In this document: positions 17,521 through 24,817 of the stretch, in pieces | How the letters are laid out: every line of letters starts with the position of its first letter | Numbering within the stretch: the first letter of the stretch is position 1 | DNA from: Bacteroidota bacterium | GTDB lineage: Bacteria; Bacteroidota; Bacteroidia; Bacteroidales; Prolixibacteraceae | DNA: 24,961 nt | NCBI GenBank assembly: GCA_030706665.1 | Contig: JAUZOB010000007.1 | Coordinates: 1 to 24,961 of the forward strand | Direction: 5' to 3' | Position numbers and translations under genes: made by a program | The notes under the pieces: generated by a model | What the model saw: the letters and a program-made list of their open reading frames with translations, nothing else | Databases searched by the model: none | What the model was told of the DNA's origin: nothing

Positions 17521-18543
17521 TTAAAAAAGTGTCATTGAAGCTCCAGGGGAAATTTTTCCGAGATGCTCATAAGCTAAAGGGGTAACTTCCCTTCCACGAG
17601 GCGTTCTTTTCATAAAACCTTCCATTATAAGGAATGGTTCATAAACCTCTTCTATAGTGCCTGAATCTTCTCCTACGGCCGTTGAAATCGTCGATAATCC
17701 TACTGGTCCTCCATTGAATTTTTCAATAATAGTCATTAGTATTTTGTTATCCATTTCATCTAGACCGTGACTATCTATATTTAAAGCTTTAAGGGAATAA
17801 CGGGTAATATCAAGATCAATGCTGCCATTTCCAATCACTTGTGCAAAGTCACGTACTCTTCTTAGTAAAGAATTCACAATACGTGGCGTACCACGACTTC
17901 GTGATGCTATTTCAATAGCTGCCTGATCTTCTATTTTTATATCAAGTATTGAAGATGAGCGTTTTACAATTTGTGTCAATATATCAATATCATAATATTC
18001 AAGATGAGATTGAATACCAAAACGCGCTCTTAACGGACTTGTTAATAATCCGGAACGGGTTGTTGCACCAATTAACGTAAAAGGGGAAAGTTCAAGTTGA
18101 ATAGAGCGGGCACTAGGACCCTTATCTATCATTATATCAATTTTATAATCCTCCATTGCAGAATAAAGATATTCTTCCACAATTGGGCTTAATCGGTGAA
18201 TTTCATCTATAAAAAGAACATCTCTTTCTTCAAGATTAGTTAATAATCCTGCAAGATCACCCGGTTTATCTAAAACCGGACCTGAAGTAATTTTTACATT
18301 AACTCCAAGTTCATTTCCAATTATATTCGAGAGTGTAGTTTTCCCCAAGCCGGGAGGGCCGTGAAGTAATACATGATCAAGTGCTTCTCCTCTTAAATTG
18401 GCTGCTTTTACAAAAACTTTAAGATTTTCAACAACTTTATTCTGTCCACTGAAGTCATTAAAAGATAATGGACGTAATTTTTTATCCAAATCTCTATCAT
18501 TTTCAGCAACGCCTCCCCCTCTTATATCTATAAAATCATTCAT
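17521..18543 (-). CDS. ruvB: Holliday junction branch-migration helicase RuvB
   Basis: A 340-residue AAA+ ATPase that, with RuvA, drives branch migration of Holliday junctions in recombination repair. The N-terminal part has LRPLSFNDFSGQNKVVENL. Walker A is GPPGLGKTT with Lys68, Walker B is LFIDEIHRL, and the sensor/arginine-finger region is LIGATTRSGLLTSPLRARFG. The C-terminal winged-helix domain has FNGGPVGLSTISTAVGEDSGTIE and the family ending GFMKRTPRGREVTPLAYEHL. Length and motifs match RuvB across bacteria. No ruvA or ruvC lies next to it. It is 60 nt downstream of the response-regulator gene on the same strand and may share its transcript. Confidence 0.98.
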   Translation of the reverse strand: MNDFIDIRGGGVAENDRDLDKKLRPLSFNDFSGQNKVVENLKVFVKAANLRGEALDHVLLHGPPGLGKTTLSNIIGNELGVNVKITSGPVLDKPGDLAGLLTNLEERDVLFIDEIHRLSPIVEEYLYSAMEDYKIDIMIDKGPSARSIQLELSPFTLIGATTRSGLLTSPLRARFGIQSHLEYYDIDILTQIVKRSSSILDIKIEDQAAIEIASRSRGTPRIVNSLLRRVRDFAQVIGNGSIDLDITRYSLKALNIDSHGLDEMDNKILMTIIEKFNGGPVGLSTISTAVGEDSGTIEEVYEPFLIMEGFMKRTPRGREVTPLAYEHLGKISPGASMTLF

Positions 18544-18603
18544 ATAAAAACAGGTAAATTGTGCATCAAAGATACAGAAATATAAAAGGAAGGATTGAAA
18601 TTT

Positions 18604-18993
18604 TTAAACCTTTAATTCCATCTGTCTTAATATCATTTGAAACTTGGTGATATTAAAAGGTTTCTCCATATATTCATTCATACCATGTTCAATACATTTC
18701 TCACGGTCATTATCAAGTGTATTTGCTGTTAATGCTATTATAGGAACAAGATCGACACGGTTTTCATTTTTTTCAAATTTACGAATCTCCACTGTCGCTT
18801 CCAAGCCATCCATTAAAGGCATCATGATATCCATAATTACCAAATCGTAACTATTAACTTTGAACTTATCAACCGCCTCTAACCCATTATTCGCAATATC
18901 TACATCTAAATTCAGCTTATTTAAACTAAACATTGCCACTTTTTGATTCAGTATATTATCCTCTACTAAAAGGACCTTCATTTTTCTTTCCAT
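18604..18993 (-). CDS. Stand-alone response-regulator receiver protein (CheY-like)
   Basis: A 129-residue protein made only of a receiver domain, with no output domain. The acidic pocket is Glu11-Asp12 (LLVEDN), the phosphoacceptor is Asp55 (LVIMDIMMPLMDG), the conserved Thr is Thr89 (IIALTAN) and the Lys is Lys111 (MEKPF). All residues needed for phosphorylation are present. VEDNxLNQ near the start is typical of receivers found at the C-terminus of hybrid histidine kinases, so it may act in a phosphorelay as a single-domain partner. No kinase is in the window. A second Met at position 5 is an alternative start. It borders the long AT-rich gap and is divergent from ybeY. The partner and output are unknown. 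Confidence 0.9.
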   Translation of the reverse strand: MERKMKVLLVEDNILNQKVAMFSLNKLNLDVDIANNGLEAVDKFKVNSYDLVIMDIMMPLMDGLEATVEIRKFEKNENRVDLVPIIALTANTLDNDREKCIEHGMNEYMEKPFNITKFQMILRQMELKV

Positions 18994-19899
18994 CCCACAA
19001 ATAAATACCTAAATATACAATAACCCCTTTTTTAATTCTAAAAACACATAAAAGGATACCCTACAAAATGTATTATTATTATTAAATTTCTCTTTTAAAA
19101 AAGAATAAATGAAAATGTAAATATCCTGTTAATTCAGTTTAAAACTTTTATTTTAAAAATTTGAAAAAGTCTTTTATCTAAATTTTTGAAATGGTTTTAA
19201 ACAATTATTTTTCTTTTATTATTCTTTAAAAGAATAAAATACAATTGATATTAACAATTGTTGATAAACTGAATTAACTACTATTTGTTTATCGAATATT
19301 TACCCTATTCCATTTAATAAATGGTTTGTTTTTTACTTCTAAAAAGTAACAAAAATTAGCACCTCGTATTCTAATCTTTCTATCTATTCACTCTGAATAA
19401 AAATACAAATAATGTTTTCACTTATTTTTGAAACTATATTAACAAGATATAAAAAGTTTGTTAATATTATAAATGCTTAAAAATCTGTTCTATAGAAATT
19501 ATTCATTTTAAATACTCCTGTATATCAATTCTTTTTAATTTTAACAACCTGTTAATAAAATCAAATTGATCTGATATTCTATTATTTATGAGTATAAGAG
19601 TGGTTAAAATAAAAGAATTAAATTGGTAATCGATAAATGCTATTTAATATCTAGCTAACTCATAAAAGACAGCAAGATATATTTTTACATTTGATGAATG
19701 TTAAAAATGTCAAAATAGTGAAAGGTGAATATCAAGAAAATGAGCCAAAATATGTTGTAAATCATATGGTTTCTAATTCTGTAAAATATTTTAAAGAGTA
19801 TAGGAGTAAGATGTTATATGATCGGATCTTTTCTTGATCATTAAAAATGAGTACATTTTATTCAAATAAGAATAGAGATTACAATAAATACAAAAATCA
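18994..19899. other. AT-rich divergent intergenic region; candidate replication-origin region
   Basis: This 906-nt stretch between a minus-strand receiver gene and plus-strand ybeY has no recognisable gene or RNA and is extremely A/T-rich. It holds a 14-nt inverted repeat (GTTAATTCAGTTTA at 19128-19141, complement at 19265-19278), the palindrome AACAATTGTT (19253-19262) and ATTCTTT/AAAGAAT (19221-19235). Two DnaA-box-like strings, TGTTGATAA (19259-19267) and TGTTAATAA (19550-19558), differ from the usual TGTGNATAA by one base. Genes diverge from it, plus-strand G/C bias changes across it, and a parS site lies about 2.3 kb to the right. A 47-codon ORF at 19694-19837 is possible but unsupported. 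Origin function is an inference. Confidence 0.4.
19128..19278. repeat. 14-nt inverted repeat in the AT-rich gap
   Basis: GTTAATTCAGTTTA at 19128-19141 and its exact reverse complement TAAACTGAATTAAC at 19265-19278, separated by 123 nt of A/T-rich DNA. The right arm overlaps one DnaA-box-like string (19259-19267). Length and exactness are above what short chance repeats usually give, though the A/T bias raises the background. Confidence 0.6.
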
Positions 19900-20319
19900 A
19901 TGATATCATTTTATTCTGAAGGATTATCTTTTAAACTATCTCAATCTAAGATTGTTAAAGATTGGATAAAAGAGACAATATTGTTTTATTCAAAAAAAGT
20001 AGGAGACATTAATATTATCTTTTGCAATGATGAATATTTATTATCAATCAACAAGCAGTTTTTAAATCATGATTTTTACACTGACATTGTAACATTCAAT
20101 AATAATGTTGGAAATAAAATTAATGGTGAATTGTATATTAGCTTAGATCGTGTGAATGAAAATTCTATGGAATTCGGGGTTGAAAAGGAATATGAATTAA
20201 TGAGGGTAGTTATCCATGGAATTCTACATTTAATTGGATTTGACGATCATACAGATGAACAGGAACTTGAGATGAGACAAACTGAAGATTTGCATTTAAA
20301 GAATTTAAAATATAAGTAG
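19900..20319 (+). CDS. ybeY: Endoribonuclease YbeY, 16S rRNA maturation and ribosome quality control
   Basis: A 139-residue cytoplasmic metalloprotein of the YbeY/UPF0054 family, involved in 16S rRNA 3'-end maturation and ribosome quality control. The zinc motif HGILHLIGFDDHT supplies the three histidines (H-x3-H-x5-H pattern). Upstream are INIIFCNDEYLLSINKQFL and the family block YTDIVTFNNN. The short N-terminus is usual for Bacteroidota homologues. Its stop codon overlaps the start region of mnmG, and the two form an operon-like pair. Codon use is markedly A/T-rich compared with the starch locus. Confidence 0.96.
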   Translation: MISFYSEGLSFKLSQSKIVKDWIKETILFYSKKVGDINIIFCNDEYLLSINKQFLNHDFYTDIVTFNNNVGNKINGELYISLDRVNENSMEFGVEKEYELMRVVIHGILHLIGFDDHTDEQELEMRQTEDLHLKNLKYK

Positions 20320-20321
20320 TG

Positions 20322-22193
20322 ATGCTGCAGAATTATGATGTTATTGTGGTAGGAGCTGGACATGCAGGGTGTGAAGCAGCAGCAGCGGCAGCAAATTTAG
20401 GAGCATTGACTTTATTAATTACCATGGACATGGAACGTATTGCTCAAATGAGCTGTAATCCTGCTATGGGTGGTATTGCTAAAGGTCAGATAATAAGAGA
20501 AATAGATGCTTTAGGTGGATATTCTGCAATAATTACTGATAAATCTACTATCCAGTTTCGAATGCTGAATAAATCTAAGGGTCCGGCAATGTGGAGCCCT
20601 CGCGCACAGTGCGACCGATTTAAATTTAGCGAGAACTGGAGGCTACAATTAGAAAGTCTTTCAAATTTACATTTATGGCAGGGAACCGTTCAAAATTTGA
20701 TGGTTAAGGATAATCAAGTTGAAGGAGTTGTTACGGATCTAGGTGTTGAATTTTTTTCAAAATCAGTTGTACTTACAAATGGTACATTTTTAAATGGTTT
20801 GATTCATATAGGTCGTGTACAGCAAATAGGAGGAAGAATTGCAGAAAGAGCTAGTTTTAAATTGACTGAGCAGTTAATTGAATTAGGTTTTGAAGCTGGC
20901 AGAATGAAAACGGGTACACCTGTTCGAATTGACGGTCGTTCAATTAATTTTAGCATTTTACAGGAACAGAAAGGAGATGAAAGTTTTCATACATTTTCCT
21001 ATTTAAATGATACTAAGTCAAAACTGACTCAAAAAAGTTGCTTTGTTACCTATACAAATGAGAAGGTACATGAGATTCTAAAAAGAGGATTTGAAGATTC
21101 TCCTTTATTCAATGGAACGATACAGAGTATAGGTCCAAGATATTGTCCGAGCATTGAAACAAAATTGGTAACATTTTCAGATAAGAATGAACATCATTTA
21201 TTTCTGGAACCTGAAGGGCAGGATACTGTTGAATTTTATTTGAATGGATTTTCGTCATCATTGCCGTGGAACATTCAATATGAAGCAATAAATAATATAG
21301 AAGGGTTGGAAAATGCGCGTATTTTTAGACCGGGATATGCTATTGAATATGATTTTTTTCCTCCGACTCAACTCTATCATTCTTTAGAAACTAAGAAGAT
21401 AAAAAATTTATTTTTTGCCGGACAGATTAATGGAACTACTGGTTATGAAGAAGCTGCAGCACAAGGACTTATAGCTGGAATAAATGCCTATTTATCTATT
21501 AATAATAAAGAATCTTTTGTATTATCAAGAGATGAAGCCTATATAGGGGTTTTAATTGATGATCTGGTTACTAAAGGAGTGGATGAACCTTATCGAATGT
21601 TTACCAGTAGGGCTGAATATAGGGTTTTGTTACGCCAGGATAATGCGGATCAGCGATTAACCGAGAAATCATTTAAAATTGGGTTAGCTGATAAAAATAG
21701 ATATGAGTTATATAAAAATAAATATATTAATATAAATAATCTTATTATATTTATAAGTAATTTAAGTATTAAACCTGAAAAGATAAATCCTTTTTTAGAA
21801 GAAAGAGTAACCTCTCCTCTAAAGCAAAAAGTAAAACTATCTAATATTGTATTAAGACCTCAAATTTCATTATTTGAAATCGTAAATCATGTAGATAAGT
21901 TGAAATCGTATATTAAAGAGAATTCAATTTCTGAAGAAATTATTGAATCAGCTGAAATTTCATTAAAATATCAAGGATATATCGAAAGGGAAAGAATATT
22001 GGCTGATAAGTTGAAAAGATTAGAAGATTTAAATATTGATGGTAAATTTGATTTTTTAAAGATTCATACCTTATCAACTGAAGCACGTCAAAAATTAAAT
22101 CAGATTCAACCAAAAACAATTGGTCAGGCAAGTCGTATTAGTGGAGTTAATCCATCTGATATTAATATTCTTTTGGTTTTATTAGGTAGATAG
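20322..22193 (+). CDS. mnmG: tRNA uridine-5-carboxymethylaminomethyl(34) synthesis enzyme MnmG (GidA)
   Basis: A 623-residue FAD-dependent enzyme that, with MnmE, modifies the wobble uridine (U34) of certain tRNAs. The Rossmann FAD-binding motif is VIVVGAGHAGCEAAAAAANLG. Family signatures include MSCNPAMGGIAKGQIIREID, GRMKTGTPVRID, GPRYCPSIETKLVTF and AGQINGTTGYEEAAAQGL. The C-terminal helical MnmE-binding region ends with TLSTEARQKLNQIQPKTIGQ and ASRISGVNPSDINILLVLL. I chose ATG at 20322; a GTG at 20319 overlaps the ybeY stop and would add one residue. The gene is strongly A/T-rich and G-biased on the coding strand. A parS-like palindrome begins right after its stop codon. Confidence 0.98.
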   Translation: MLQNYDVIVVGAGHAGCEAAAAAANLGALTLLITMDMERIAQMSCNPAMGGIAKGQIIREIDALGGYSAIITDKSTIQFRMLNKSKGPAMWSPRAQCDRFKFSENWRLQLESLSNLHLWQGTVQNLMVKDNQVEGVVTDLGVEFFSKSVVLTNGTFLNGLIHIGRVQQIGGRIAERASFKLTEQLIELGFEAGRMKTGTPVRIDGRSINFSILQEQKGDESFHTFSYLNDTKSKLTQKSCFVTYTNEKVHEILKRGFEDSPLFNGTIQSIGPRYCPSIETKLVTFSDKNEHHLFLEPEGQDTVEFYLNGFSSSLPWNIQYEAINNIEGLENARIFRPGYAIEYDFFPPTQLYHSLETKKIKNLFFAGQINGTTGYEEAAAQGLIAGINAYLSINNKESFVLSRDEAYIGVLIDDLVTKGVDEPYRMFTSRAEYRVLLRQDNADQRLTEKSFKIGLADKNRYELYKNKYININNLIIFISNLSIKPEKINPFLEERVTSPLKQKVKLSNIVLRPQISLFEIVNHVDKLKSYIKENSISEEIIESAEISLKYQGYIERERILADKLKRLEDLNIDGKFDFLKIHTLSTEARQKLNQIQPKTIGQASRISGVNPSDINILLVLLGR

Positions 22194-22209
22194 AGTTTCA
22201 CGTGAAACA
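22194..22209. promoter_or_regulatory. parS site (ParB/Spo0J binding palindrome)
   Basis: The 14-bp perfect palindrome GTTTCACGTGAAAC (22195-22208) lies in AGTTTCACGTGAAACA, which matches the widely conserved parS consensus TGTTTCACGTGAAACA at 15 of 16 positions. It is in the 30-nt gap between mnmG and ade. In most bacteria parS sites lie close to oriC and load ParB for chromosome segregation. No parA or parB gene is in the window. Confidence 0.85.
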
Positions 22210-22223
22210 TTAAATATTCTTTT

Positions 22224-23855
22224 ATGAAGGAAATTAAAGGAAAAATTTTAGATGTATTTAAAAGGAAAATTTTTTCAGGAATCATTCAAATTAAAGATGG
22301 TAAAATTATAAATATTAATGAATGTGAAGTTGATGATGATTGTTTGATATTACCAGGTTTAATTGATTCTCATGTTCATATTGAAAGTTCAATGTTGCTA
22401 CCTTCATCCTTTTCTAAATTAATTGTTCCACGGGGAACTGTAGCTGTTGTTTGTGATCCTCATGAAATAGCTAATGTTTGTGGCGAAGAAGGAATAGAAT
22501 ATATGATTGAAGATGGGAAGCGAGTACCATTGAAATTCTTCTTTGGTGTCCCTTCTTGTGTCCCTGCAACATTGTTAGAACATTCTGGTGCTATTTTAAA
22601 TTCTCAGACAGTAGAGAGGTTAATTGAAAGGGATGATTTTTATTTCTTAGCTGAAATGATGAATTATCCCGGAGTAATTAATAATGATGAGGAAGTAATC
22701 AAAAAAATAAGAGCGTCTCAAAAAGTTAATAAACCAATTGATGGTCATGCTCCTGATTTAAGTGGACAATCATTGAATGAATATGCTAATAAAGGAATAT
22801 TGACTGATCATGAATGTTCTTCTTTAGAAGAGGCCGTTGAAAAAATAAATTTAGGAATGCATATTTTGATTCGGGAAGGGAGTGCGGCTAAAAATTTTGA
22901 AAAGTTATATCCTTTGATTTCTGAATATCCGGATAAGGTAATGTTTTGTACGGATGATTCCCATCCTGATGATTTATTGCAAAAGGGTCACATTGATTCT
23001 TTAATAAAAAGAGGTTTAAAATTAGGGTTGAATATTTTTGATTTAATCAGAGTGTCCTCAGTTAATGCTGTTTTGTTTTATAAACTACCTGTAGGTTTAT
23101 TGAGAGTAGGAGATAAAGCAGATTTTATTGTGGTTGATAATTTGGATGATTTTAATATTCAAAGAAGTTATATTGATGGAGAATGTGTTTATGATTCCGG
23201 AAGATTACTTTACACAACAGATGAAAATAATGAATTAAATAATTTTCAATTGCAATCCGTCAATATAGAAGATATTAAAATAAAGAATCAAAATAAAACT
23301 GTACGTGTTATTGAAATAGAAGAGGGACAATTACTCACTAAAAAATCGTATTTTAAGATAAAAAGCAATGAAGAATTTATAAGTGCAGATCTTGAAAATG
23401 ATATTTTGAAAGTAGTTGTAGTCGATCGATATCAAGAAAAATCGATTCCTCAGGTTGGTTTCATAAAAGGTTTTGGTCTAAAAAAAGGAGCTTTTGGAAG
23501 TAGTATTGCTCACGATAGTCATAACTTGATTGTGGTAGGAGTTGATGATGAAAGTATTTATAAGGTTCTATTGAGATTGATTCAGAATAAAGGTGGGTTA
23601 GTTGTGTGTGATGAAAAACAAATATTTGATTTAAAATTGAAAATAGGTGGTCTGATGTCGTCCGAAGAAGGTGAAGTTGTCTCTCAAAAATATGCGTTTT
23701 TAAATGAAAAAATTCACCAACAAGGATGCATTTTAAATTCACCCTTTATGACTCTCTCGTTTATGTCTCTTCTGGTGATACCCCATCTGAAGATAGGAGA
23801 TAGAGGTTTGTTTGATGTAGATAAATTTGAATTCATAAGTCTATTTGAAGAGTGA
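22224..23855 (+). CDS. ade: Adenine deaminase
   Basis: A 543-residue amidohydrolase-superfamily enzyme that deaminates adenine to hypoxanthine in purine salvage. The first metal motif is LIDSHVHIESSM (His50, His52 and Glu54). Other Ade signatures follow: VAVVCDPHEIANV, FFFGVPSCVPAT, AEMMNYPGVINND, DGHAPDLSG, LTDHECSSLEEA and MFCTDDSHPDDL. The C-terminal Ade-specific domain includes GFIKGFGLKKGAFGSSIAHD, SHNLIVVGVDD and GGLMSSEEGE. The length is normal for bacterial Ade. It starts 30 nt after mnmG, with a parS site in the gap, and its TGA stop overlaps the GTG start of uvrC by 3 nt. From memory, many Bacteroidales carry apt at this position, so ade may be a functional stand-in here. Confidence 0.95.
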   Translation: MKEIKGKILDVFKRKIFSGIIQIKDGKIININECEVDDDCLILPGLIDSHVHIESSMLLPSSFSKLIVPRGTVAVVCDPHEIANVCGEEGIEYMIEDGKRVPLKFFFGVPSCVPATLLEHSGAILNSQTVERLIERDDFYFLAEMMNYPGVINNDEEVIKKIRASQKVNKPIDGHAPDLSGQSLNEYANKGILTDHECSSLEEAVEKINLGMHILIREGSAAKNFEKLYPLISEYPDKVMFCTDDSHPDDLLQKGHIDSLIKRGLKLGLNIFDLIRVSSVNAVLFYKLPVGLLRVGDKADFIVVDNLDDFNIQRSYIDGECVYDSGRLLYTTDENNELNNFQLQSVNIEDIKIKNQNKTVRVIEIEEGQLLTKKSYFKIKSNEEFISADLENDILKVVVVDRYQEKSIPQVGFIKGFGLKKGAFGSSIAHDSHNLIVVGVDDESIYKVLLRLIQNKGGLVVCDEKQIFDLKLKIGGLMSSEEGEVVSQKYAFLNEKIHQQGCILNSPFMTLSFMSLLVIPHLKIGDRGLFDVDKFEFISLFEE

Positions 23856-24817
23856 GTAAAAAAAATAATTACATAGATCATTTAAAATCAATCATTGAAG
23901 TTTTACCTGATAGTCCGGGAGTATATCAGTATTTCAATGAAAATGGAAAGATTATCTATGTTGGGAAGGCAAAGAATCTGAAAAGGAGAGTGACTTCTTA
24001 TTTTGTAAAAACTCACGACAATCGAAAGACTGAAATTCTGGTTCAGCAAATAGCCGACATTAAATACATTGTTGTAGAAACTGAAGAAGATGCATTATTA
24101 TTAGAAAACAATCTAATCAAAAAGTATCAACCCAAGTATAATGTTCTGCTTAAAGATGATAAAACCTATCCTTGGATATGCGTTAAAAGCGAACCTTTCC
24201 CAAGAGTTTTTCAAACAAGGAATATAATAAAGGATGGATCTTCGTATTTTGGACCCTATACTTCTTCTCTATTGGTGAGGAGTCTGCTTGAATTGATTCA
24301 TTCCCTTTATAAAATCAGAACTTGTAATTTTAATTTAACTCCTGAAAATATTAGATCTTTTAAATTCAAAGTCTGCCTGGAATACCATATAGGGAATTGT
24401 TTAGGTCCCTGTGAAGGGTTGCAGACTGAAGAAGATTATCTAAATTCTATACAGGAAATAAAGAGCATTCTTAAAGGAAATCTTCAAAATGTTATTCGTT
24501 ATTTGAAGGAATCCATGAATACTATGGCAGCAGAATACCGTTTTGAAGAAGCTCAATTCTTTAAAAATAAAATAGAGATACTTGAAAAATTTAAATCTAA
24601 ATCTACAGTTGTGAATTCGCAAATTTCAAATGTAGATGTCTTTTCAGTTGATTTAGATGAAAAATACGGGTATGTAAATTTTCTTAGAATTGTAGATGGT
24701 GCCATTATACAGGTATTCACTCAGGAGATAAAAAGAAGACTTGAGGAATCTCCTGAAGAATTATTAGTGATTGGTATTACTGAAATAAAACAAAAAATAT
24801 TTTCCTCTTCGAGATAA
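23852..24817 (+). CDS. uvrC: Excinuclease ABC subunit UvrC, N-terminal part ended by an in-frame stop
   Basis: UvrC makes the two incisions in nucleotide excision repair with UvrA/UvrB. This reading frame encodes 321 residues; full UvrC is about 600. The start is a GTG overlapping the ade stop (GTGA), giving MSKKNNYIDHLKSIIEVLPD. The GIY-YIG nuclease domain has PDSPGVYQYF, IIYVGKAKNLKRRVTSYF and TEEDALLLENNLIKKYQP. Four cysteines (158, 175, 183, 187; RTC, KVCLEYHIGNCLGPC) match the conserved cluster of UvrC. The UVR motif for UvrB binding is near EYRFEEAQFFKNKIEILEKF. The frame stops at TAA 24815-24817, after FSSSR. The same frame continues downstream with recognisable UvrC sequence, so the stop interrupts the gene instead of ending it. 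GAA to TAA is a plausible single change, because related UvrC proteins, as I recall them, have Glu here. Confidence 0.9.
   Translation: MSKKNNYIDHLKSIIEVLPDSPGVYQYFNENGKIIYVGKAKNLKRRVTSYFVKTHDNRKTEILVQQIADIKYIVVETEEDALLLENNLIKKYQPKYNVLLKDDKTYPWICVKSEPFPRVFQTRNIIKDGSSYFGPYTSSLLVRSLLELIHSLYKIRTCNFNLTPENIRSFKFKVCLEYHIGNCLGPCEGLQTEEDYLNSIQEIKSILKGNLQNVIRYLKESMNTMAAEYRFEEAQFFKNKIEILEKFKSKSTVVNSQISNVDVFSVDLDEKYGYVNFLRIVDGAIIQVFTQEIKRRLEESPEELLVIGITEIKQKIFSSSR

Noticed and set aside
19259..19558. DnaA boxes in the AT-rich gap
   Set aside because: TGTTGATAA and TGTTAATAA each differ from TGTGNATAA at a conserved position, and such strings are common in A/T-rich DNA; not listed as boxes.
18994..19899. 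tRNA, small RNA gene or IS remnant in the long gap
   Set aside because: No cloverleaf-like arms, CCA end, transposase fragment or target duplication could be seen.
19900..23855. Horizontal transfer as the reason for the A/T-rich, G-biased composition of ybeY-mnmG-ade
   Set aside because: These are core genes in a conserved order; position near the origin on the leading strand explains the bias more simply.
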